64,000 nucleotides of DNA from Salminus brasiliensis (GCF_030463535.1 NC_132880.1:32356342-32420341); one strand, 5' to 3'. Shown: positions 47,771 through 59,960, counted from the first letter of the stretch. Program-made: numbers and translations. The notes: generated from the sequence alone by a model not told the origin.

Positions 47771-48439
47771 AGAGCACACATGTAATCCTTGCACTCCTAA
47801 CTGTTTTCTCTCGCCTCTATTCTGTCACTCGCTCTCCATAAAGTTCTTTCTCAATCAGTCTCTTATTCTTAGTCTTCTTTGTCTCCTTCTCAGCCTCTCT
47901 CTCGGAGTCCGAGAGAGCACAACTGGCCTTGCTCGCTTAGGGGCGGGTTGATGACACTTCCTCTCCGCATCACTCCTAGAGTGATGTTGGTCAGCACAGG
48001 AGTCTGTCAGCTCTTGTATCAGAAAACAATAAAGGATGATTCTTTTTCAGGTGACTGTAGAAACGACTGGCCCTATGGATGGTCCAATCACGACACACAA
48101 CTTTTTTTTCCATGTTCTGAATTTCCGAATCCAAAGTTCATCTGAAAAATGGCTCTACTCTGCTCTCCCAGAATTGTCTGGTGTGTTTGAGCTCCCAAAT
48201 GGTGGGCATCGTTGAGGTGGCACAGAGATTTCAGCCCTCATTAGGTGGGCCACAGCCCGTCCTGCCCAGCGTCTCTGAACTGCAAACAACAAACCAGCCA
48301 TAAAAGGAGTACAAATGACCGTAAAGCTGCTTCTACTAAAAGCAAAGACAGACTTATCTCTCCAGTTTGCTTGTTTTGATGCCGCTCATGTTTCCGTCCA
48401 TCTAAATGAAAAAAAAATAGACTTATTTCACATTTTTTT
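47771..48439. other. Intergenic, no gene seen
   Basis: No gene or repeat family recognised. Confidence 0.4.
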
Positions 48440-48976
48440 CTGAATTGCGCTTAACTCTCTGTCTGTCTGTCTCTCTTCCTTTCTGTGTCTCTCTCTCTCT
48501 ATCATGTCTCGTACTTATTTGTCTTTATATTCTCCCTCTACCTCTGTGCCCCCACCTCTCTCTCCTTTCTCTTTCACTCATTTCTTTGTCTTTTCACTCT
48601 TTTTTGTCACTGTCTTCCTCTGTGTTCCTCTCAAGATTCAAGATTCAAAGAAGCTGTATGATTGTAATGACAACAATATTGCCAAAAATAACAATAATAA
48701 TAACATAATGACAGTACAATAAAAGTAACAATAATTACAGAATAAGTGACAACAGTAGCGAATAGAAATAGCATTAATTAAAATAAAGACTTATATAAGG
48801 ATATATATATAAAATATGTATGAATACTTTACATGCTAATATCTATACACACAATAGTTTACTAATAATTAAATGCAAAGAAAAAGAGCTACACTCTCTA
48901 TCTCTCTTATCCTTATCCTGACATCTCACTCATTTCTGTCATATTCTCTCTGTCTTCCTATGTGTTCCTTTCACTC

Positions 48977-49025
<49 letters not shown>

Positions 49026-49200
49026 CTCCCTCTCATTCTGTTTGTGGATGACTTCAAACTTTGTCTCTTATCCTGTCTCTCTCTCTCTCACTCATTTCCT
49101 TACACATTCCCTCTCTCTCTTCCTCTTTGGGTCCTTCTCACTCTCTGTCTGTTTCTCCTTGTCTCTGTCATTTTTCTATCTCTTATTTATTTCTCCCTTT
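48440..49200. repeat. Pyrimidine-rich (TCTC) low-complexity region
   Basis: About 760 bp dominated by C and T on the plus strand, broken by an AT-rich insert at about 48637-48880 that starts with a duplicated AAGATTC motif. It gives long Ser/Leu/Phe-rich open frames in all three plus frames, which are compositional artefacts. Confidence 0.85.
48973..49021. repeat. (TC)n microsatellite
   Basis: A perfect TC tract of about 48 bp inside the pyrimidine-rich region. Confidence 0.95.
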
Positions 49201-49524
49201 CACTCCTACCTTGTTTGGTCTGGACCTTCAGACTTTTCAGTTTGGTCAGAACTCCAACTGTTCCATCCTGGTTCCAACTGTTACATCCCGGTACTGCCTG
49301 ACCTGGCTCTCCACTACCCTGCAGCCTGCCCTGCTGTCCTGCTCTGGGGCCTCGCATCGATTTAGCCTCACCTCACTGCATGACTGTGCTTTTGACTGTT
49401 TAGCAGCATGGACTTTATCATCCTCTCTCAGGTTTTCAGCTTGTATGGCCTTAACGGCACATTTGTTGTTTTTATTCCTGTTTTGTTTTTTATTGTGATA
49501 TCCAGTGTGGAACTGAGGAGGATG

Positions 49525-49712
49525 GGTTCTTCTTTTGAGTCTTGGTTCCTCTCAAGGTTTTTTCCTCTTGACCTGAGGGAGCTTTTCCTTGCCACTGTTG
49601 CCACTGGCTTGCTCAAAAGAGGCTCGGACCCGGATCTCTGTAAAGCTGCTTCGTGACAACATTTGTTGTGAAAAGCCTATAGAAATACATTTGAATTGAA
49701 TTGAATTGAACT
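49525..49712 (+). repeat. Element F, plus-orientation copy with (GAATT)n tail
   Basis: Contains CTTGCCACTGTTGCCACTGG, CTCGGACCCGGATCTCTGTA and a final TTGAATTGAATTGAATTGAA. These are the reverse complements of blocks at 43051-43160 and 43990-44100. The sequence just upstream (49200-49525) may belong to the same element. Confidence 0.75.
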
Positions 49713-50219
49713 AAAATAGCAGGTGTAAACGGTGCTTGTGAACCACGATCAAATCGAAAATTTGTCCCGACTGTGGTCTGTGTTTCTTGCATAATGAAAA
49801 CAGTTTTTTGGATGGACTTTTGGACCAATTGCAAGATCCATTCGTGCTGAAATCTAACTCGCAGAATTGCCCCTTCTACAAATCAATCAATGTCAAGTAT
49901 CCACCTTTCTTCCCATTTAACAATGGGGGTGGCCATCTTTGTTTATTCTGTGTAGAATGTCCAGTGCTACAGTGGATCCATTGATACAGATTACAACCAC
50001 AACAATGATAAACATAAAGTGAGTACTATAATATGCTTAGTTAGAGAGTGTCACAATAACATGAATAACACTGTGTGCTGTGAGGCACCATATAGCTCAT
50101 ATATATCATATAATATAACTAATATCCACCGCCTTCTATAGAAGAGTGTCTATGTGTATGTGTCTATGGGTAAAAGTGTCAAATATATAACAAAAAAACA
50201 TCTGCTCTTACCATTTTGT
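49713..50219. other. Intergenic, no gene seen
   Basis: No gene or repeat family recognised. Confidence 0.4.
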
Positions 50220-50428
50220 GGATAGGTTACCAACACCAGAGCATCCTTACCGACAGAAATGGCTGGGTTATGAAGCTCCAGTGAAGTGGATGCCTTAGCC
50301 TGGTAGGTTAGTGCTTAGGCCACCGTGTTACCTGATAGCCTCACAAATCCTCATGCGTCCATTTCACCGGAGCTTCTTAATCAACCTATTTCACTAGGTA
50401 AGGCTGTTCTGGTGTTGGTTACCCATCC
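50220..50428. repeat. Long imperfect palindrome (arms of about 74 bp)
   Basis: The left arm 50220-50293 is the inverse of the right arm 50354-50428: GGTTACCAACACCAGAGCAT versus, in reverse complement, GGTAACCAACACCAGAACAG, and GAAGCTCCAGTGAAGTGGAT versus GAAGCTCCGGTGAAATGGAC. The 60-bp centre is itself partly inverted. It is either a foldback MITE or a local inverted duplication. Confidence 0.8.
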
Positions 50429-50500
50429 AGCCCCCAGTTCGACAAAACTAAGAACCTTGGTTCAGGCCTTGTATTCAGACTTTCAGGTCTGAAAACACAC

Positions 50501-50502
<2 letters not shown>

Positions 50503-50547
<45 letters not shown>
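50503..50547. repeat. (TC)n microsatellite
   Basis: A perfect TC tract of about 45 bp. Confidence 0.95.
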
Positions 50548-50553
<6 letters not shown>

Positions 50554-51339
50554 GTATGATGTGAAGGACATTAAAGCTGGTGTTTATGAGAGAGTGTCAC
50601 TTGATTTATGAGACTGCAGAGGCCAAATGGATTTCCCCGTTTTTCTGCAGTGATATTAGATCCCCCCTTGAACATGATATGAAACATCTGCTTGTGCATC
50701 ATGCATGTATATTTCCCCTGTCAATCATCCAGAGAACATCATACACTATAGGACACCAGTCCTGGGCTCTTGGCAGTAATCAGTGAGGCCTGAGAGGTGG
50801 GAGTAGCTGTGGTAATGTTCAGGCAATGCTGCGGACTCTTTCCATTTGGTTTTAAGGCTGTTATAAGCTCATCCAGACACATTATTAAAGAGGCAGTTTC
50901 AGCACACTGCAGCCTTTATAGCTCTACTAACACCATCAGCACTGACCTCCAAAGCAAGACCAGCACCTCTCTTTATCTCGCTCTAACATACACACACACA
51001 CACATTCTCCTTCTCACTACGTACCTCTCTGTCCTCATTCTCCCCTTTTCCAGTTACACTTCTTCTCTTTCTCAGTCTCTCTCTCTCTCATTTTCTCTCT
51101 CTGATTTTTTTGTCCAATATGAAAATATGAGCATTGAAATGAGCCTCTTCCTGTGAGAGAGTATGAGAGCTGTGCTGCTTGTGTGCGCCAGTGTGGGTGG
51201 AAAAAAGAGAACGCGAAAGAGAGACAGAGAGAGAGAGTGAGAGAGCGCTTGCTGATGGAAGACCTTTTTGCGTGCGGTAGAGCTGTTGTGTGGGCTCTAA
51301 TGCATATTTATAAATGTCACGTTGTGGAGCAGGAGTTGA
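50548..51339. other. Intergenic, no gene seen
   Basis: Short CA, TC and GA runs near 50990, 51075 and 51220. No gene recognised. Confidence 0.4.
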
Positions 51340-51425
51340 TGTGTAGATGAGTGGATGTGTGTGGATGTGTGTAGATGAGTGGATCTGAGTATCTGAGTGG
51401 ATGAATGTAGATGTGTGAATGAGTC
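51340..51425. repeat. Degenerate minisatellite, about 10-bp unit
   Basis: About eight imperfect units of the GTGGATGTGT / GTAGATGAGT type. Confidence 0.75.
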
Positions 51426-54400
51426 TCTGGGGGATCTGCCTCTGGCTGCCCACAACCATCCCTCATCTCCTGTCCATTGCTAACTCGTTTGAAAACACTG
51501 TATGTTTCCCATTTATGAAATTCTCTTTATCATCTCTGATGGAAGCTAAGCTTAGCTCCTTACTTAAGGTCATACTCAGCAAACACTTAGACCTCTTCAG
51601 AACTTTGTCAACCGATCTCAAAAACAATGAATAAGGTTTTAAAAGGTTTCTTTGCTAATTTTAAATGAACTGAGTAAAGAGGTAAATGTAACAGGGTTGA
51701 GTTTTTAGCAAACACTCATGCTTCTCACACCCATTGTAATATCATACCATATCAGGGACATTCTATTGATTTACTTAAATGATATTTTCTACATAATGAG
51801 TTCACTCTTACTCTATCATTTAGGTTACAGGTTGCACTTTCACAATATAATTGAAAACAAAGTAATAGAATAAATTGAAAAAATGTATTTAAATTTTATA
51901 TGAAAAGAAATTGCTTTTCTCATGATCCTAAGGACTTAGATGGTGAATGTTCTGCTAAAAAAAAGACTAGTTAAAAAATCCAAGTAGTTCATAAACAGTT
52001 TTCCCCCAAAGGTTTGTGGGAAAAGCAAATACGTTTTTAAATGGTTAAAAAATTCTTCACTCTGATGGAACAAATGATAAAATTTGTACATAAATGATTA
52101 AAAGTGCACCCCAAGACATTCGTAATATTTGCATGAAGATGAAGTAGGGTTATGCTGAGGCCGGGGGTTAGGGTAAGGGTTAGGTTAAGTTCAGACCTAG
52201 GTTTAGATGTAGTAGATTAAGTGTAGGTTCAGGTAATAAAGTTTCACTGTTTGCTGTTACTGTTTACTTTTGGTGTGTCTGGGTTGTGTCATTAATTTGT
52301 ACACATGCATATATATATAATATTTACTACAAGTACAAATCCTGAAATGGTCTTTTATTCACATCTGTACAAATTCCTCTCAGTTGTTCTGTAAAAAAAA
52401 ATACATTTAGTAAATTGTTCTATAGCAAAAAGGCTTCAACTATTGTGCTGAACCAAAGAACCCTTTTTTGCGTACTTTCTTGGACTCTCTTTGACTCAGG
52501 GGATCGAATCAACATTTAGATAGTTGTACCACTCAGGAGCACAGATGTTCACTCATTTTTTGCTCTAGATCTATCAAATTCATTCTTTTTCAACTTCTGT
52601 TCTTCTATTTTTCTTTTCTTGGTAAACTGTTGGTGGTAGTGATAGACTTAGCAATTTGATTTCTCTGCTATTGTTTCTTCGAAGACTTTAGGTATCCAGT
52701 TTGTTAATGGACGCATGGACTTGAAATAGCTTCTTAGGCACATTAGCCCCATAGCTCCAGTGCAAAACAAAAGAAACTTTATACACCAATCATGTCTTGA
52801 CTGACCAATCTTTTTTTCTTTGCCGAACCTTAAAAAAAAAACTCCTGTAACTCTTGCCCAAATAGTTCTGGTTATCTGTATGGGTTCACCCTGAGTGAGT
52901 TCTGTTAGCACATGCATAGCTGCAGTGCTGGAATGGGATTGTTATGCAGCTTAAGTGCAAGATGGAAGTTTCTCCAAGGCAAAACCTGTTCACCCGACTT
53001 GTCCGCGCTCACAATGTTCGTGTGGGAAGTTAAAAAACATGGAGGCTGTCAAGCTTTCTTATGTTGTGTGGCTAGTCATTGCTGTGAACAAATATCTTCA
53101 GAGCTGCTAAAAATATCTACTGGATAAAGAAAGGCCAGGAATCCTTAAAGGGAAGCGTTGTTTATGCAGTTTCACTGACTAGATAGCACACACCCATCAA
53201 TAGCAACCTCTGAATCATTTATTTGTTTTACAACAAATAAATCTTCCAACTCAGAATTCATTTATGGTCATTTCTGATAAATTTGATGTGTCACAAGCTG
53301 CTGCACATTACGTCATCTTCCATGTGTTTGAATTAGCCTGTGCCCTTGCAGAGACCGTTGTTTCTTGGCCCTCTGTAAAAATGTGAAAGCAAACAATTTC
53401 AGGAGTATTTCGAAGAATGTGGAATTTCTGATGTCATAGTCTTCAACCACAAAAATGTTCTGATCCATTTAGCTTCAAGGAATAGTTGAGGACATGAGCA
53501 AATTTTGGTATTTGCCCTAGTCCTTTTAGCAGAATTCATGATGTCAGAAGGGAAGGAGCTTCACCATTCATGGAAAACTGGAAATTATCTATGGGACCTT
53601 GTAAACTGCTTGGTATCACTTCAATTTTCCATGTATTGTGACGCCTAAGTGAGATAGCAGTGTGTTACCTATGGAGGAGGAATGGCAAAATGCAAAGATA
53701 AGGCCGGGTTGTTGTTGAATAAGCCTTTGGACGTTTGAAATGCAAATGGAGAAGACGGCAGGAGAGATGTGCAGAACCTCAGGGTTGACATAGCGACCAA
53801 GCTCATTGTCTCTGCTTGTTCTCTCAATAACTTCACGATTGGCACATCTGGAGATACATGTGACGAACAATCACTGAGATGCCCCCAGCTCAATTTCTGC
53901 ATTACTGATGCGTTGAAATCAGAGCTCCATTTTTATAGTTGCAGCCTAAATGAGAGAACAATGATGAGTACTTTACAATGACTTCAGGTAGCCATCTTTA
54001 AATTTGCCTAGGTGCCTGTCTGTTCATGTCCACAAAGAACTGTGATCTTCCCTCACTAATGACTCATGTGGAGGAGGGAATTGTAGTCCCGTTTGCAGAG
54101 CACGGAAAGCAAAAAATGCGCCTGACTTGGTGTAAAGGATCCACTATGTTAAAAATAGCATCCGTACTGTGAAAAGACCTTAAAGGAGAAACTGTCATTA
54201 CCTGTGATTTTCTTTCAAGGTTTCAGGTTTAATATGTTTGATATATGTTATATTAAACCTTTACCATTACTCAGTAATCACGGTTTCCAGTGTATCTGAC
54301 AGTTCAGAGCCATTACACTGAGTTCCCCCTTTCTTGATGAAAGAGCACACAGATTTATTAATGTTTTCTTTACCTGAGTATTAGCCAGAGTATTTTTTGA

Positions 54401-54659
54401 ACATTTGTAGGCCTAAATGTTAAAAATTGTGCAATATGATTCAACAAATACGTTTTCAGAACAGGGTATGTTTTGCGCAAGTTACTCAACCATTTAACAT
54501 TCACTTAACAAAAGATTTGTTAGTACACAACATCTTTACACAATCTTTAGGGCGGGTGATTTCTGCAATACAAACTTACTCTATAGTAACTCTATAGTAA
54601 ATCTGCACTTGACAAATATAGAGGAGCGTTGCTATAACTGGGCCAGTGTGCAGAATTAT
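51426..54659. other. Intergenic, no gene seen
   Basis: AT-rich sequence of more than 3 kb. A short telomere-like patch lies at 52164-52185. No open frame resembles a known protein, and no transposon with clear ends was found. Confidence 0.45.
52164..52185 (+). repeat. Short telomere-like patch
   Basis: GGGTTAGGGTAAGGGTTAGG resembles the vertebrate TTAGGG repeat with one error. It is only about three units long, so chance is possible. Confidence 0.4.
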
Positions 54660-55383
54660 CTTGAACTAGCCTAGAGCTTGGGGAAAAAAGCCCCTGGACT
54701 AAACTGCTCACTGTTTGTTGATGAGCTGCTGCAACATTTTTTTCAAAAGTGCTCATTTGTTCTTGCATTTGTTTTAACTGTCCTTTGCGCCACGTTTGAC
54801 TAACAGTATTAGCTTCCTGGAGGAACTTGTACTGGTAGTATGAAAATAGCAGCTTATGTCTTGAAGTTCTTGAAGTTCTCCAGGTGTTTTTCTGGGCTAG
54901 ATTTCCTTGGTCTTCTCACTGTAACACCTTTGGCTGTGGCTACCATGGGAAAATCAACATAATGGTTCTCAGCAATTAGACTTCCTTTCAGTGTAAAACT
55001 GAAATCTTTTAACTCCCCTGCCAGTTCTTCAAGTTCTGATTATCTTAGACTTTTTTGGAACCATCCTTTAGGGTAGTCCATTTGCAAGCCACTTTGTCAT
55101 GCTCAAAGGCCATGTTGAACCTGCTTGTTAATATAGATGCCATCTCCTTCCAGAATATTGCCTTTTGGCCTCTTACTCGTCTGATTTTTAAATTGGGCTC
55201 TGCAAAACTCTTAGAGAAGTGTGGACTTGTGCTTATTAAATACTGGCGCATTAAATCAATCAGGAAAAGTGTCTCCTCTCTGGTAAATGTCTGATGCGGG
55301 GGCAGAGTGCTCTGGGCTTCTCTTAGCTTTCTTGTGTGCCTACCAAGCAAGAAAGATATTGACAATGTACAACGGCATAACAT
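54660..55383 (-). pseudogene. Myb/SANT-like DNA-binding protein relic (Harbinger-associated type)
   Basis: Read on the minus strand, three blocks occur in order. Block 1 (55383-55045) has Phe-Thr-Arg-Glu-Glu-Thr-Leu-Phe-Leu-Ile-Asp-Leu-Met and, further on, Phe-Trp-Lys-Glu-Met-Ala and Lys-Val-Ala-Cys-Lys-Trp-Thr-Thr-Leu. This is the layout of a trihelix Myb/SANT domain. Block 2, in another frame (about 55030-54850), has Asp-Phe-Pro-Met-Val-Ala-Thr-Ala-Lys-Gly-Val-Thr-Val-Arg-Arg-Pro. Block 3 (about 54830-54670) is Gln/Glu-rich and coiled-coil-like. The frame change after Lys-Lys-Val marks it as dead. Such proteins accompany PIF/Harbinger transposons and also exist as host MSANTD genes; which applies here is not known. 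Confidence 0.6.
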
Positions 55384-55520
55384 TTTTACTCAATTTTCTC
55401 CCCAATTTAGCAGAGCCAATTAACCCACCCACACCCACCTCAATGCCCCTTTATAGAATGCCCCAATCAATGTTCTTTACTTTACCTGTCAGTGGTTCTA
55501 ATGTTACGGCTGATTAGTGG
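55384..55520 (+). repeat. Repeat C and D end fragments
   Basis: TCAATTTTCTCCCCAATTTAG resembles the start of repeat C. CTGTCAGTGGTTCTAATGTTACGGCTGAT matches the end of repeat D near 31040. Confidence 0.4.
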
Positions 55521-55889
55521 AACTGCTGTGTTTACATTGTCATGAATCACTGGTCTCTGGATTTGCTGGTAAAAATGTGATACTGTGATTATGTGACAAG
55601 ACCAGAAGCACCCCTACATTTGATCATCAATTTCATGTGTGATTTTAACATCAATTTGAACAACATTTCTGCAAACTTCCTAAAGCTTCCTTGCCATGTT
55701 TGGACTGTATTGTATGGATGAATTGTACAATGTGGGAAAAACACATAAATTTGATCCCACTGATCTTACCAGGGACCAACCACAGCACACCTCGCCACTG
55801 GGACCATATTTATGCCTCTTTAAATTTTTGTAAAGGTGCACGTATTTGTCACTGTACTATGTACAGCAAAATGTGTCCTCAACATCTAA

Positions 55890-55990
55890 CCCATTTAACA
55901 TTTAAGGTGTTTGACTGACACTCTTATCCAGAACAACGATGTTACATAGGTAGAAGAATGTAAAGTAAGAAGTCTTGTCCAAGGACTCTT
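55890..55990 (-). repeat. Degraded SINE-like repeat B fragment
   Basis: In reverse complement it shows AGTCCTTGGACAAGAC followed by a TAAGAGTGTCAGTCAAACAC block. This matches the 3' half of repeat B at 44670-44760 and 12090-12110 in the same order. Confidence 0.5.
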
Positions 55991-56623
55991 CCATGAGAAA
56001 GCACACAGCGACTGAAAGTCCTCCATTTTCAATGAGAGTCAGCAACGTTCAGTGGCCTTTAGGGGCGCGATCATAAGTGATGAGAAGTGGGCGAATTCAG
56101 TAAGATGATCAAGTTGAGCTCTGTTTAACTTAATGCATTAAGGTTTATGCACTCCACTGACCTTGGCTTTTTTAGCGTAGGTGAAGCATGCGAACAGTCA
56201 GCAAGACAAGCACTCTCGTATCCATAGCTGAAAAATACCATTGAAAAGGATTCAGTATTTTCAAAGGACAGTTCAAATTTTGCATTAGAGGAAATGCTGC
56301 TTATCTGTTAATCAGCAGATCCTAAGTAAATGAACGTGCACCAGTTTATTGGTTGATTTTTTTCATCTTCAAATTAAAATACATTTTTGGGTTGTGAACA
56401 TTTAGTGAATAAATAAAGTCTACATAGGCTCTGTTTGTTTATACTGGTTGCTGTTCCTTCAAAAACGTGGTTTGCTTAAGGACGAATTTCAGACCAACTT
56501 GCTGCCTGCCTGCATGCTGATGGACGCGCCTGCGAGCGGCTCATCACCTGCTGCACGGGCGACACTGTCCAATTTTTTTTTTATTATTATTTATTTACTG
56601 CTTGCAGTGTGCATGCAAAAATA
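55991..56623. other. Intergenic, no gene seen
   Basis: A poly-T/ATT run lies near 56572-56592. No gene recognised. Confidence 0.4.
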
Positions 56624-57309
56624 GGCTACGTTCACACAGCAGGTAAAATGGTCCAAATCCAAATGTTTTAGGCTGTTCACACACACTTTTGAAGTGACCT
56701 ATCTGACATTCTCTGAACAGTTCACGCTCATAAACTGATGTACACGTGCAGGAGAGAGCAGAGCTTCATGTGATGTTTCAGTTTCATCTTTGCTGCATCA
56801 TAGAAGCTATCAAGAAGTTTCTGTGGCTGACAGCTGGGCTGATCACTGAGAGTGCGTTTGAGCTTGGTATAAAAAGGACACGCTATTCAGCCATGGACAC
56901 TTCTTTGGTTTGCGTCCTTGGTTTTCTTTTAACTTTTTTTCTTTTGATGCTGCAGCCACTGGTAGATGTTCGATCATTTCTTTCAAACTTTCTTCAAACA
57001 CGGTGCTACGGAAATCCGGCCTTAGTACTGTTGTCCATTTTCCTTTCTCTTCAGCAGATATCTAACAAATGTCCAGTTGGACAAGCTTAAAATTGCATGA
57101 ATTCTGATCTGGCTGTTCAGACTTGCGACAAGTTGCAGTTTTGCATATCAGATATGTGTCGAATATCAATCCGACATATGAAAGTGGTCCAATTCAGAAA
57201 TGTAGATTCAGTGTTTTTATCGTTTAACTGCAACACACATAACACATCTGTGACAAATATGAAGAAAACAATCGAATTTGGGTCACTTACCTGGTGTGTG
57301 AACGCAGCC
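56624..57309. mobile_element. TIR element, 'GGCTGCGTTCACAC' family
   Basis: A 686-bp element. The left end reads GGCTACGTTCACACAGCAGG, and the reverse complement of the right end reads GGCTGCGTTCACACACCAGG, both followed by TAA. No convincing target duplication is visible. The 114-codon frame inside (56746-57090) is hydrophobic and not a recognised protein. A hAT-like non-autonomous element is a guess from the terminal motif. Confidence 0.75.
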
Positions 57310-58299
57310 GTATTGGCATAGCACAATGTGCTTGTCTACCAGATAATCAAACCCTTGGCTGTCACAGGGAAGGTAATGTATCCCACTACGCTACACCAGC
57401 TAAATAGCCTTTTTCTTGTTCTTATTCCTGCCTGTCTGGCTGGATTAGATCTGCAGTATCTTGGCTGTTGTGTTTGGGTGGTACAGTTGTGACGGGCTTT
57501 AGCAGAGCGATTTTAAACAGCTTTGTAATCCCTGTGGATTACAGTCCTGCAGGTGTAGATTGTCTTCGATGAAATGCACCTTCACTGTTGAGTCTGGGAT
57601 TCAGGGAGCTGCGGGCAGAGTGAAGCGAACGCAAGGGAGGGGAGGGGAGGGGGGGAAAAACAGAAAAGGAGTTGATGAATAACTGCGGCACTCCCACTGA
57701 CAGCAGACATCAGCTGTGGAGCTTTATCTGCACTCTTATGGATGTGTGTGTGAGGGTATGTATTGGAGATGTAAAAGAAAGACAGTGTGTCACACTGACT
57801 GTCCCTGACGTTGAAAGAAAAGGCACTCTGGCAGCATGTTCTATTGACTCAGTTATCACTCACACCCACACTCTTTGTTTGTGTGTGTGTGTTTGTGTGT
57901 TTGTGTCTCACCGTATTTGCAGCACTGTGTGTTCTGGAGTTTGATGTAGACGTTCTGCACTTAATACAAAAAACCAGGCACAGCCAGTGAGCTGTCGCTG
58001 CTCTTTTCCAGTGCTGTGGCTGGGGAGTAGCAGACACATTCACTTTATTCAAGGCCAAAAAAGCAGAACATGAACAATCAGCCTACCGTTTTTTTGCAGG
58101 AGTAATGTTTTTGAGTAATGTTTGACTTTCACTGTTACTTTCCACGTCGAGAGTGTACGATAGAAGACCATGGAAAAGGTCTTTAGGTGAAAAGGTGCTT
58201 TAATGATTTAGGGTTCTTTAGCTGCAACATTCAATAGCTTTATGTTCATTAAACAGTCCTCCATGGTATGAAGAGCAGGATATACCTAATCCTTAGAAC
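57310..58299. other. Intergenic, no gene seen
   Basis: Holds a G-rich run near 57635-57655 and a (TG)n tract at 57880-57905. No gene recognised. Confidence 0.45.
57880..57905. repeat. (TG)n microsatellite, interrupted
   Basis: Thirteen or so TG units with two TTTG breaks. Confidence 0.85.
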
Positions 58300-59960
58300 C
58301 CTAAACACACATTCAGGGTCTGGGGAGAGAACCCACTCTCAATGATCTGTTATGGCCTGGAGGTTGTGAGAGCATAGTGTTATGACCCAGTCACAATGAT
58401 TTTACCTACAGGTATGAGACCCACATTAGAGCTTCGTTATTCTAAAAAGTCAAAGCCTTTACATTTTCAGCTTCCCAATTTCATAAACCCTAGAACCCTA
58501 AGCCCACATTCTCAGGATTGTTTGCAAGGCTATGGTTACGACCTCCAGTCGTAATGTTCATGTTTGTGTCTGCTGATGCTTGCGTCTGTCTCACAGGAGC
58601 TCTCATAATAAAAGAGCCTGGAAAAGACTGACCTAAGCTGTGTCTGATACCATGCCCTAGTCACCATCCCCTGCGTGCGAACATCCAGATCACTGTATAG
58701 AGCACTAATATAGGGATAAGAATACGACAAGGTAGTAAATGATTTCGGACAAGCTGATATGTGTGTGAGCTCATTGCTGTTCGACAGCAGATTGCGTCTG
58801 TACGTCCGCCTTCCTCAGAGACGCTGTGTACAAACCATCTTCAAACCAAACTACTCACTGGTTTATGGGTATTCTATATCTATATCTACACTATACTGAA
58901 GTGCATTGTAGGATTGTTACAGTGCACTGAAAATTCGGCACTACGTGTTTGGACACCATTCTAGAGAGAGGCTCCTCCTTTAGCGCTCCTCCCCCTTGAT
59001 GGTAGATCATCCTGTTTGGGCCAACGCAGGACTTCAACTTGACCTAAGCTGATTCAGTCAGTTCTGACAGTTTCATGCAGGGTGTTTTTAGTAGAAAAGA
59101 GACCTGATTCAGTCAGTTCATGTGGAAGGTTCTGATTCGGTCAGCTAGTCTGACATTCGTTTCTGTAGGATCTTCTTTCATGTGGAAAAAGATTGGTTCT
59201 GCTCATTTTTTGTTGTGTGTTCTGTCTCTTATCTTAAAGTTTGTGGAGCTCATTCGTGAATTTGAGATGCTAGTGAAATTTAGGCTTCCTTCTGCCTGTC
59301 TATGTAATTTCAGTATGGGGAATTAGCCCAATACTGTGAAGGTGTTTGTATGTGTATGTGATCCCTGTGTAAAGAATTTACAATAGAAATGTGTAACTTG
59401 ATGTTTTTTTGCCATAAACCATTTGCCCTACATTCTTAATGGTATGGGTTTTGCAACCCTTGGTTGTAATAGTTATTCCTGTGCTGCTGCTGCTGCTGTC
59501 TTGTATCTGCTTGTGTATCTATTATAGTGTGTAGTCCTGTGAGTGACTACCAGGGGAACGCTCACTATAAAAGAGCCTGGAAAAGACTGACCTAGAGAGA
59601 GTCGTTTAGGGCTCCTCCCCTTTAATGACCTGCTACACCATTCTGCTCGAGCCACTTACTCTTTCCACTCTTTCTGCTTGCTTGCTTTATGACATTTCAT
59701 CAAACTCTATCTTTGAGGAAATGTAGGGGATGAGTGCCTTTTTGTTTTAGCCACATTTTCTCCTGGTTTGCTAACAGAGAGTTAGTGTAGTGTATTTTAT
59801 TAGTGTCTGGTGTTTGGGCTGGCAGAAAATTTGAAGAGAGAACCCACTGTCATTGTCTGTTACATCCTGACTGTAGACCAGGTCATGACACTATGCTTTA
59901 GGCTTCAAATTTTAAACGGTTTTACTTACAGGTATGGGACCCACATTGAAGCAGTTAGCA
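58300..59960 (+). repeat. Degenerate direct-duplicated block
   Basis: Several motifs occur twice in the same sense: AGAGAACCCACT (58326 and 59838), CAGGTATGxGACCCACATT (58410 and 59929), AAAAGAGCCTGGAAAAGACT (58609 and 59568) and CTAGAGAGAGxC...GCTCCTCCC (58962 and 59593). Spacings differ (about 1510, 1520, 960 and 630 bp), so insertions or rearrangement followed the duplication. Confidence 0.6.
59042..59150 (+). repeat. Three direct copies of CTGATTCAGTCAGTT
   Basis: Near-identical 15-bp motifs at about 59049, 59103 and 59130 (the last as CTGATTCGGTCAGCT), inside the duplicated block. Confidence 0.65.

Noticed and set aside
48445..49498. Ser/Leu/Phe-rich frames up to 145 codons
   Set aside because: Produced by the pyrimidine-rich TCTC composition; overlapping frames are open at once, with no domain.
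56746..57090. 114-codon hydrophobic frame
   Set aside because: Lies wholly within a TIR element and resembles no transposase or host protein; no splice context.
58300..59960. CRISPR-like or satellite array
   Set aside because: Only two irregular copies of each motif, unequal spacing and a vertebrate context.
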